A stretch of 64,000 bases of DNA from the NCBI GenBank assembly GCA_037127255.1, contig JBANSL010000012.1, forward strand, positions 37,997,115-38,061,114, read 5' to 3'. The position numbers and the translations under genes were made by a program. Under the pieces are notes generated by a model. It ran no database searches, was not told where the DNA came from, and was given only the letters and a program-made list of their open reading frames with translations. Numbering within the stretch: the first letter of the stretch is position 1; each line of letters begins with the position of its first letter. The stretch is from Persicaria tinctoria (lineage: Eukaryota; Streptophyta; Magnoliopsida; Caryophyllales; Polygonaceae). This document shows positions 55,847 through 64,000 of this stretch, piece by piece.

Positions 55847-57025
55847 CCTACGTATCTCTTGGAAGAGAATCAAGCCCCACATAGTTCAGAGTGTTTTGAA
55901 TTTTGTGTTTGGATTTGGATTTAATTTCGTTTTCTTATATGCATCAGAGGATGAAGTTCAAACCCACCTTCTAGGAAGAGTAGCTCGAACAACACTCCAC
56001 CCGAGTAGCCTGAGCCCGCCTTCTCTGAAGGGTAACTCAAGTAACCCGCCTATCATTTTCATATAAAGCGGTTTTAGGTGGAGTTTGATTTGATTTCACT
56101 TGTTTTGACTTAACAGCCAATTTGGGAATTGTGATTGATCTCGTTGGTGAGTTTCCTACGTATCCTTTGGGAAGGGATCAAATCACACGTAGTTCTTGAA
56201 AACGACAAATTTGAATTTGATATTTGGGTTTTTGAAGTATTGGTCGTGACCGAACTCGACGAGCGTAAACTTTGTATCGAGTCGGATGAGACACTTTGGA
56301 TTTGATAGAAATTTGATATTTTGGACGACTTAGAGTCGAAGAGTGAATTTGAGGAGATTTGGTTGAATGTTTAGGCGTGACTGGACTCGGTGATGATTTG
56401 ATTTACACCGAGTTTCCTACGTATCCACTTGTTTGGTGGAATCAAGTCACCATAGTTCGGGACAAAGAGAAGTTTTGTATTTGGATTTGATCATGAGATT
56501 ATTTGAGGGGAATAATTGAACTCGACGAGCAGAAGCTTTGTATCGAGTCAGAATGGACAACTTGAATTTGTTTTTGGTGATTGAACTCGACAAGTCTTGG
56601 CTTTGTATCGAGTGTCCTACGTATCTCTTAGAAGATAATCAAATCACCCGTAGTTCTAAACGAGAGAAATTTAATTTATTTGGTTTTGACCTCATATTCA
56701 TTTAAGGGGAATTCAGAGGTTGACGACTATACCCGATATATTTTAGAATTTAATATCGGGTTACCTACGTAGCCGATATGAGGCATCAAGTCTTTACGTA
56801 GTTCTACACGAACCGATTTGATATTTTTTGATTGACAATTGTACTCGACGAGCATAAGCTTTATGTCGAGCTACCTATGTACCCGTTAGGACGGGATCAA
56901 ATCATCTGTAGTTCTTTTTTAGAACAAATTTGATTTTTTGGTTTAACGATTGAACCAGACGAGCTTTAGCTCTATGTTCGGTGGCCTACGTATCCGATAA
57001 CTCGGAATCAAATCATGCATAATTC
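55847..57025 (+). repeat. Seven 41-43-nt CCTACG...GTAGTTC modules
   Basis: Modules at 55847-55887, 56155-56195, 56416-56458, 56616-56656, 56764-56804, 56874-56914 and 56985-57025. Common form: cctacgtatc, then ~6 variable bases, then (g)ga(a/t)caaatca, then cgtagttc. The start (ctacgt) and end (acgtag) are inverted, so each can fold as a stem-loop. From module 2 on, each is preceded or followed by 'gaactcgacgagc..aagctttgtatcgag', itself bracketed by ctcga/tcgag. Six of seven are exactly 41 nt. Confidence 0.85.
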
Positions 57026-58409
57026 CTTTTAAGAACCAAGTTTATATTTGGGTGAAACTTGATTTGAGATTTTGACTTCGTTTTTGTTTAGGAGCCGACT
57101 TGAGATTGACCCACTCGAATTAATTACCAAATAATATTTGACGAGTTTAATTTTATGTTTTGATCAAACTCGAATTCTTAATTTATGTCAATTATAATTC
57201 TTATATTTTTGTGGGCGAGTTTTGTAATTAAATAAAATTTCTTTTAAACCTCCAAAGCCTATGCGTGTATGCTATATAGCTGTTGCGGCTGTTGGGGTTT
57301 CTTTTTTAATGTTTCGAAGCTCGTCTCTTCTCCTCAAACGACAGAACAAACACAACGCCTGCCTCCCTCAACAACGGAGACCTCCGCACACACGAGTTCA
57401 GGGTCTGGATTTTTCAGTTGAAAAGGAAGAGCGGAACGGTTCCGGCTTCGACGACAGGAAACGAATTAGGGATTTCGACCCCAAGTGCTTCCAAAGAGGT
57501 ACGCTCTAGGGTTTTTCCTTTGGTCAACTTCCACCCCAATATGCCATTTGATTCAATATTTGGATGGTTTGTGCTCCAAAATTTGAATCCCCTCTTACAT
57601 CTCTCTCTAATCAAACGTTCAATTTCTGATTTGGTTGATTTTTTTTTCTAGAGATTGTGATTCGGGGCGTTTTTGGATTAGGGCAACTGAGGAAGCGGGC
57701 AAGCGAATTCGGCGCTTTGGGACAAGGAGTTTAAGTAGGTTGGTTTAACCTTTCCCTTTAATTTGTCCCTAATTTGGATGATTTGGGTTTTGAGAAATCA
57801 TCTAGGCTGTGTGTTTGAGAATTGCTAATCTGGAATTTTTGATCCCAACAATCGACAGAGAGGGATGCGGAGATCTGCGGTTGCCGCTAGCCAAGGCTGT
57901 TAAAAAGAGGCATTCTTATTCAACCCGGCTCCGGATCGAAGAAAGCCGCTACAACCTCAGGAAAGATGACAACATTAGCCTCTCGAATTAGGTATGTTTT
58001 ATGTCCAAACGTCGAATTTCCCTTGACACATAATTCCTATTAGATAATCTCAGGTGCTCAATTTCATGGTTGTTTGCTCAACTGAAATTATCCTATTTAG
58101 GATTATGTAGTTTTTCTACTTGTTCTCTTGCTTAGAATTTACATTTAGTTGCAATTTGGTAGCAACCAAGGAGTTAGCTTTAGTCACTGGGTCTTTTGTA
58201 TTTTTGTTTGGCTGCTCGATTCAAGAAACGCCAGGGAAACAGATTTCATCATCTGCTAATCAGGTCTCTAGGAATTTCAGCAGCACTTTGACTCAATGTT
58301 TATTTTACTTATAGTTGATGGAATTCGGCAATTCATTTGCTTGTGAATTCTGGGCAAAATCCGGCAGCCTTTCGGCGCTATGAATCGATCCACGCCGGGA
58401 TTGGGGTTA

Positions 58410-58581
58410 GCGACGAGAGACTAAACTCTCGAGCCGCTAATGCTTCCCGGTGAAATTTTTGCAGCATTTCGGTGCTATGGGTCGATCAATGGTGGGATCG
58501 GGGTAGCGACGAGAGACTAAACTCTCGAGCCGCTGCGCCAGGATCGAAGGTCGCGACGAGAGACTAAACTCTCGAGCCGCT
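58410..58581 (+). repeat. Three identical 29-nt hairpin units
   Basis: The 29-mers at 58410-58438, 58506-58534 and 58553-58581 are identical. Core cgagag-actaaa-ctctcg is a perfect 6-bp stem with a 6-nt loop, and the outer gcg/cgc can extend it. Copies 1 and 2 belong to a longer ~96-bp repeat (ttcgg.gctatg..tcgatc...gggat.ggggt.agcg). Confidence 0.9.
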
Positions 58582-59390
58582 AGATCCGTTTGATTTCCAG
58601 TTTTGTTTATTATTATCTTTTTTTGTACTTGCAGATAAAGAAGAAACAACAAATGTTAGGAGATGGATCTTCTACCTCTTGCAGTAGAGGTATATATCTC
58701 TCTGTCTGCACTCCCTTTCTGCACTCTCTCTTGATCTCTGTTTTTTTTCCCTGCCCCCCCTCTCTCTCTCTCCCTCGCTCTCTCTGTGTATTCTCTCTTT
58801 GCACTCCCTTTCTGAACTCTCTCTTTCCACTCTCTCTTTGTTTAGGTGGCTGCAGGTATCCGTATGGGAGGAGGAGGAACCAACAGGGAGAATGTTTGGA
58901 ATAATAAGAAAGCCAGAAGAAACCGTCTGAAGCAACCAACAGGAAAGAGCCGGGGAAAGTTGTGCTTACTGCTTTGTTGATGGTGGGAAGCAGAGGAAGG
59001 AAAAGCAGCCCTTAGGAGCATAGCTTTTTATAGTAGGGTAGAGATAGGAGTAGTTACCTAGATAACTTCCCCCATCACGAACTGACCCACTACCTTTGTT
59101 TAACATTTCCCCTTTTTGTATTTCTTTCATTTTTGTAACTGTCATGGAAGCCTACATCTTGTAACTGTCATTGCACCAGTTCTTTCAATTTCCACATGTA
59201 TTGGGCTGGTTGGATACGGGCTTGGAATTTTTTTTTAAAAGCCCAATCTTAGAGCACTAAGCTTTGTGCTTAATTGTGTTCATTTTGTGAAAAATTATCA
59301 CACATTTTTTGTATGACAAATCACAAATGTGGCGATACTATTTATGCAATAATTATTTTTTTTAAAAAAAAATTCATGAAATTTCACCCT

Positions 59391-59791
59391 CCAACACAGA
59401 TATAATCATGCAATCACATCAAAGAATCAAGTTTTCGCCTTTTCTAACAATTAGACAACTCTTTCAAAAAACCCTAATTGTATCTACCAATTTTATGTTT
59501 ATAATCCAAGTGGTCAACCTGAATCTCTATTAATTAGGTAATAAACATATAAAAGGCAGTGGATGATCAAACCACAATAAAGGTTGAATCTTTACCTTAA
59601 ACATGCATGGCTATCGTCGGGCTCACCCCGACCCCAGAATGAGGTGGATTACTCGCTCTTCATCATAGGGAAACTCATCAATAATAAAAGAAAACTAAAT
59701 TGAATTAATAAAATAAAACAAAGATTACAACCGATCGAAGCCAATTCCGCTCTCGCCAAATACAACTTTTCTCGACTTCAAGCTCTCTCTT
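59391..59791 (-). mobile_element. LTR-A copy, reverse, left piece (split by the TRIM-like element)
   Basis: Matches 6840-7170 of the solo LTR (caattagaca.ctctttcaa, aattgtatctaccaatttta, ataaacatataaaaggcagt, atcgtcgggctcaccccgac). Continues at 61972. The left end is truncated within the LTR. Confidence 0.8.
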
Positions 59792-60264
59792 TGATGAGAC
59801 CCGAGGACCGGGATCGACCAAGATTCGAGCTTTCGAACACTCTTTTTGTGGGACTAATTTTTGTTGTTTATGAAAACTGGAAAAAAAGGATATGTGGAGC
59901 AAAATTCGCATGCCTTCTCCTCCTTGAATCCCCTACACACGATCTCAATCCTCTCGGAATCGTACTCTGAGGATCTCGACCCTTTGACACATTCGCCTAT
60001 CACTAGGGTGTCACCCTCGGCCTCTCAGCAAAAGGTTCGCTCTTAGACTCTCACCAAGAACTCGATCCTTAACCCGGAATCATAGGAAGCTATTTAGTGG
60101 CTTAACCTTCAACTCAACTAAACTTGACTTCATTTAAAATGAAGGTTTTACAATAAATATATAGGATGAAGATAGAAGCCCAAAACATCTCTAAGCGATG
60201 TGGGATTATTAGAATAGAAAAACTTAAGGAAAATTCGTCCAGATTTGATCTTCTGAAGTGAACG

Positions 60265-61095
60265 TCAAATTCGAGCATCTTTGGGGCTGATTCGGAATGA
60301 ACGTTCTTCATAGAAGTTGTAGCCACTTAAAATAGCTTTCCAACAAGTGCTCAACGGCTTTTTTCGGAATTTTATACAGCCCGAAAGAGCCAAAATACCA
60401 TGGGGTCGCCATTCTGTTTTCTCAGACAATAGTTGATATTCGGCTCCAACGACAAAGCTTTGTAAGATAAATAAATCGAGCTCACTGACCATTAGGATCA
60501 CATCATCCTCCTCCCCATGAAAAGGATTCGACCTCGAATCCATGATGGAAACGAGTGACTTCTTCGAACCTCCTTCTTCTTCCTTGAACGGATCTTGAAT
60601 CCCCACTTCTTCTTGAATCGTGAAAGACAAGCAAGACGGAAAGAATGGGGTGGCATCCAACCACTTAGTTGACATGGAATTCAGAAAGATAGGTACCTCG
60701 GTTGGCATCCGTTTCTCCTTCATGGAAAGCACAACATTAGGAAGTCGGATGATCTCCTCATCTTTCTTAAGCTCAGGCATGACCTTTGCAGTCTCAATCG
60801 AAACATCCTTGGACTTGCCTTCTTTAATCTCAATTGTCTCGCCCATGATCGTAGAGGATGTTGTCTTTGAAGAGGGAGGTGGGGCTGTTGTGGGATTTGA
60901 TAGCTTCGACCCCAATGAGATGACGACTTTTCGCATTTCTTGTACTTGTTGCATTGAGTCTTCCGCGAGCTTACGGATCTCATGCCAAAGTGGTTCAACC
61001 TTCTTCTTACGCCGATTATCATCTTCTCGAGCCCTTCTCTTTTGATATCTCCTCCAAAGCTCTTGATCAACTACATCATATGTAGCCCCATCCAT
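60265..61095 (-). CDS. ORF of the TRIM-like element, C-terminus encoded by its 3' LTR
   Basis: 276 codons. Residues 1-35 are charged (MDGATYDVVDQELWRRYQKRRAREDDNRRKKK), then a predicted helical stretch (IRKLAEDSMQQVQEMRKVVISLGSKL), a Ser/Thr/Pro linker (TTAPPPSSKTTSSTIM) and an acidic mid-part. The last ~80 residues (from DVILMVSELDLFILQSFV) lie in the 3' LTR; the equivalent frame stays open in the 5' LTR (61731-61967). No zinc knuckle or protease. Possibly a reduced gag or element-specific protein; family not recognised. The start is the first ATG after the PBS leader in this frame. Confidence 0.65.
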   Translation of the reverse strand: MDGATYDVVDQELWRRYQKRRAREDDNRRKKKVEPLWHEIRKLAEDSMQQVQEMRKVVISLGSKLSNPTTAPPPSSKTTSSTIMGETIEIKEGKSKDVSIETAKVMPELKKDEEIIRLPNVVLSMKEKRMPTEVPIFLNSMSTKWLDATPFFPSCLSFTIQEEVGIQDPFKEEEGGSKKSLVSIMDSRSNPFHGEEDDVILMVSELDLFILQSFVVGAEYQLLSEKTEWRPHGILALSGCIKFRKKPLSTCWKAILSGYNFYEERSFRISPKDARI

Positions 61096-61244
61096 GTTGC
61101 TCCAATGATGATACCCATCATCATAGGCTCAAATGGCCCATCGGATGTACTCCTTGGACAAAGGCTTGAAGCATGTCTTCTTGAACATTTTGACTAGGAA
61201 GAAACAACTCAATTATCGAAAGCTCGTTGGACTCGAGTCGATTA

Positions 61245-61256
61245 GCTCTGATACCA
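61245..61256 (-). other. Primer-binding site of the TRIM-like element
   Basis: Reverse complement tggtatcagagc, two bases inside the 5' LTR: exact initiator Met tRNA type. Confidence 0.93.
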
Positions 61257-61971
61257 CTTGATGAGACCAGAGGACCGGGATCGACCAAGGCTCGAGCTTT
61301 CAAACACTCTTTTTGTGGGTCTAATTTTTGGGGTTTATGAAAACTGGAAAAAAAGGATATGTGGAGCAAAATTCGCAGGCCTCTCACCCTTGAATCCCCT
61401 ACACTCGATCTCAATCCTCTCGGAATCGCACTCCAAGGATCTCAACCCTTTGACACCTTCGCCTCTCACTAGGGTGTCACCCTCGGCCTCTCACCAAAGG
61501 GTTCGCTCTTAGCCTCTCACCAAGAACTCGATCCTTAACCCAGATTCATAGAAAGCTATTTAGTGGCTTAACCTTTAACTCAACTAAACTTGACTTCATT
61601 TAAAATGAAGGTTTTACTAGAAATATATAGGATGAGGATAGAAGCCCCAAACATCTCTAAGCGATGTGGGATTATTAGAATAGAAAAACTTAAGGAAAAT
61701 TCGTCCAGATTTGATCTTCTGAAGTGAACGTCAAATTCGAGCATCTTCGGGGCTGATTCGGAATGAACGTTCTTCATAGAAGTTGTATCCACTTAAAATA
61801 TCTTTCCAACAAGTGCTCAACGGCTTCGATTGGAATTTTATAGACCCCGAAAGAGCCAAAATACCATGGGGTCGCCATGCTGTTTTCTCAGACAATAGTT
61901 GATATTCGGCTCCAACAACAAAGCTTTGTAAGATAAACGAATCGAGCTCACTGACCATTAGGATCACATCA

Positions 61972-62738
61972 CTCTCCTAACTCTCTTACTCTTGTGTTCT
62001 CTCTGAATTGGAATGAATCAAAAACTAGCCCCATGGGCTTTATTTATAGGCTTTAATCCTTGCTATCCAAGATAAGCAAATTCTATCTAATCTAAAGATA
62101 TAATTCTACTTGGAAATAAATAAATCTAATTTGGTAAACAAGATAAATCATATAGGGTAATTAAATGTTTCACCCTTAGGATAGATAGAAAGATAAAAAG
62201 ATAGAAAATATCTCTCAAGACTTCATGTGTAAGTAATCTCCACTCGGAATCTTCAAAGGACTCGGAATCGACCTCGTACTTGATCTAGGAGTTGGTCGAT
62301 ATCGACCAACATTGGTCGATATCGAGTAGTCTGCTCGGCTTCACTTTTGATCACTCAATGTCGACTTCTGACAGGGATATCGACCAACCCTGGTCGAAAT
62401 CGACCAGACTTTGTGCCTTCTTGTCATGTCGAGTCGTCCTGGGAATTTCGACTGGAATCAGGTCGATATCGACCAAGTCTGGTCGATATCGACAACTCTT
62501 CAGTGTCTCATTTTGTACTCAGCTCCTTCAGTAGACATCAAGTGTATTTCTCGTGCTTCCTGGCTTTGCTCCGAATTGGCTCCAAATTCTGCAATATCAA
62601 ACAGAAACTTGTGTAGACCTCTATTTCTTTCAAATAAGCATAAACTACACAAATTCACTATATTCCCAACCCATAATATATAAAATGATAGAATAAGGAG
62701 CTGAAATAAATATGAAAACATGGCACAAATCATGGACA
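61972..62738 (-). mobile_element. LTR-A copy, reverse, right piece
   Basis: Continues the LTR interrupted at 59791, up to the LTR start (reverse of ...aaacatggcacaaatca). Contains seven or more TCGA decamer-like sites at 62250-62500, four exact tcgatatcga. Confidence 0.8.
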
Positions 62739-63199
62739 TCAAGGGAGGAAGTCGAGGACGAGGTGATGGATTTAACGTGTCACTTGTTAAAAAAACAACC
62801 CCTATCACCGGTTTGTATGGTCATGTCACCTGAAGGAATTAACGTGTCACATTTTGGGGTTTCACTTTAAATTTGTTTTCAAAATGAACCATGTCGCCTG
62901 TTTGTATGGTCGTGTCACTTGAAGGATTTAACGTGTCTGTTTTTCCACCCAAACATTTCAAAACCAAGTACGTTCGTAAAGAAAACCCCCAAGTGCATAA
63001 GATGTTAATAAAAGGCTAACATAGTAACATGTACTGACCAACCAATGTCATAAAATACTACACCTACTAACTAACGGAGATCATAATATCCTACTAGTTT
63101 TGAGCAACAAAGTTCAGAAAATACAACCCCAACAAAGTTCATAATAACCCAGGGGTATGAAAAGTACACCTTGATAATACGAGAAGCTAGGAAGAAGGC
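62739..63199 (+). other. Spacer with TTAACGTGTCAC repeats
   Basis: 'ggtttgtatggtcatgtcac' plus 'ctgaagg.attaacgtgtc' recurs at 62812-62850 and 62898-62938, with a partial copy at 62768-62782. A short frame at the left reads IKGGSRGRGDGF. No gene identified. Confidence 0.5.
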
Positions 63200-64000
63200 A
63201 GGCTATGGTTCCGAGCCTCCTACATTTAGATCCCGATTTGTAGATGGGGAGGATTCTTTAGCTATGAGATGGCTTCGCATTTGATCGCCAGATTTCTGAT
63301 CAGGTTAGTCAGTTTTTTCACTACTTTCTATTATCGTTTATGTTAGAATGACCAACAATCTTAAATAGTCAATTGCATTATTTTCCACTCCAGTTTGTGT
63401 GGGAACCCTACACCAGCGACGTGCTAGCTCACCTTGCACCTTTATGTAAGGAAGGTGAGAATTTATGGCGATCTACCACACCTCTCATATGTTTCGAGAT
63501 TGTAAAGGAGCACCACCCAAAGCGTGTTTCCCGCCAGTTTGGGGATGTGCAGGTGGTCCCCCAAGTGTGTGGATATGATGAGGCGTTGGACAAGATGGAT
63601 CGAAGGGGAAAACCCCATCACAACTGGACCCAGGTTCATGCAAAGTGGATCCAGTTGTAGAATGATCGGGAAAACTCTGTTCAGGTCGTACCTGAGGTGG
63701 ACGATGAGGATGAGGCTATTGCACAATATATGGCTTGGTACACACGTATCACTAGACGCCTCATTAGCCCTCCTACGAGTGCGTCGATGGGGGTTTATCA
63801 AGCAATTGCTCCTGACTACCACATGATGATGAGCCAGACAACATATCTTTACATATTTGACTTGTTGAATTAATTTAGACGACATATCTTTACATATTCG
63901 ACTTGTTAAATTAATTCGACTTGTTTTCCAGGGGAACTTCGTTATGGATGTCAGTGCTCGAGCTACCCAAACTACAGAAGATTCGCATAATTTCTACGCT
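63200..64000 (+). pseudogene. Plant mobile domain (PMD, MAIN-like) gene with premature stop, cut by window edge
   Basis: The exon from 63394, after acceptor tccactccag, reads FVWEPYTSDVLAHLAPLC...LWRSTTPLICFEIVKEHHPKRVSRQFGDVQVVPQ...DKMDRRGKPHHNWTQVHAKWIQL then TAG (63658-63660). Relatives have IQYWN there, so TGG became TAG. The frame then continues NDRENSVQ...YMAWYTRITRRLISPP. These are plant mobile domain motifs (MAIN/MAIL1, and transposon-associated PMD proteins). The upstream exon ends ..RQISDQ at 63303 with donor gttagt; a next exon may start at 63932 (ttttccag|ggg). PMD proteins are nuclear factors in silencing and genome stability, and PMD genes are often carried by transposons; this copy is truncated by its stop. 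Confidence 0.8.
63841..63917 (+). repeat. 41-bp tandem duplication in the PMD pseudogene's 3' part
   Basis: acatatctttacatattt/cgacttgtt at 63841 recurs at 63882, each copy followed by (g/a)aattaatt. The first copy encodes the frame's last residues before its stop; the second lies in an apparent intron. Confidence 0.75.

Larger units (their letters stand above)
55686..59390. other. 3.7-kb region with no recognised gene, rich in structured repeats
   Basis: Contains the 41-nt module array (55847-57025), a stretch with splice-like signals but no family (57250-58000; small frames 57261-57509, 57418-57651, 57809-57991), the triple hairpin (58410-58581), CT repeats (58750-58790), and an AT-rich end with tgtaactgtcatggaagcctac-type phrases duplicated at 59133 and 59159. 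It reads like a non-coding transcription unit or a non-autonomous element. No TIR, LTR or TSD found by eye. Confidence 0.45.
59792..61971 (-). mobile_element. Complete TRIM/LARD-like LTR retrotransposon, 2.2 kb
   Basis: Two LTRs of 714 and 713 bp (59792-60505, 61259-61971) start TGATGAGACC and end GGATCACATCA on the plus strand. An iMet-type PBS (reverse of 61245-61256: tggtatcagagc) and a clean polypurine tract (reverse of 60506-60517: tggggaggagga) place it on the minus strand. Flanks are CTCTT / CTCTC, a TSD with one mismatch. The interior is only 753 bp and holds one ORF; no pol, so it is mobilised in trans. Inserted into an LTR-A. Confidence 0.93.

Noticed and set aside
58613..58939. Charged Glu/Arg-rich minus-strand frames
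   Set aside because: Produced by the CT-repeat tract at 58750-58790.
1..64000. CRISPR arrays, bacterial operons, rRNA and tRNA genes
   Set aside because: No regular repeat-spacer array, no operon structure, no recognisable tRNA or rRNA; the tRNA-like strings are retrotransposon primer-binding sites.

Overview
This window looks like a transposon-dense, intergenic (probably pericentromeric or knob-like) stretch of a flowering-plant nuclear genome, most likely a eudicot. The grounds are plant-type Ty3/gypsy elements with the Athila tRNA-primer site, Ty1/copia, CACTA, MULE, hAT and Stowaway elements, a plant PR-1 gene and a plant-mobile-domain gene. I cannot name the species. Only one clearly intact host gene is visible, a PR-1/CAP gene at 35019-35525 on the minus strand. 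A broken plant-mobile-domain gene runs off the right edge. All boundaries below were read by eye; terminal repeats and target-site duplications (TSDs) were matched base by base where stated.

Layout. 1-5123: tail of an Athila-like element (ORF 96-659, a 338-bp tandem duplication, two polypurine motifs, LTR-B). LTR-B is interrupted by a hAT element carrying a captured type II peroxiredoxin fragment. 5124-20545: a decayed Athila-like element A (PBS, gag, protease, last piece of integrase, polypurine tract) bounded by copies of 'LTR-A'. Two reverse-oriented solo LTR-A copies are inserted in it with 5-bp TSDs (TGGAA, GTAAT), and a second gypsy element with an intact 828-residue PR-RT-RNaseH frame sits in its 3' LTR. 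20546-25811: an orphan SNARE exon, then a non-autonomous CACTA element with a nested hAT and a nested palindromic Stowaway. 26737-34144: three tandem copies of a ~2.5-kb unit, followed by a copia-type LTR-like sequence. 35019-35525: PR-1 gene. 35857-47928: four-level nest, a TIR (MULE-like) element containing a second MULE in its TIR and a copia element in its body; the copia reverse transcriptase is in turn split by a complete non-autonomous gypsy element. TSDs are visible at each level. 48049-50091: a GC-rich hAT MITE and a retroposon with a long TSD. 51376-55685 and 59391-62738: more LTR-A pieces, the last split by a complete 2.2-kb TRIM/LARD-like element. 55686-59390: a region with no recognised gene, built of stem-loop modules. 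62739-64000: plant-mobile-domain pseudogene.

Most notable signals. (1) A dyad-symmetric decamer TCGA-YR-TCGA occurs about 30 times, only inside LTR-A family sequence, both in the LTRs and in-frame in the coding region. (2) Seven 41-43-nt modules (CCTACG...GTAGTTC) at 55847-57025 shrink in spacing from ~308 to ~110 nt and are followed by three identical 29-nt hairpins at 58410-58581. (3) Two different non-autonomous Athila-like elements share an ORF ending in GEYxDPWxHYF. (4) A TRIM-like element has an ORF whose last ~80 residues are encoded by its own LTR.
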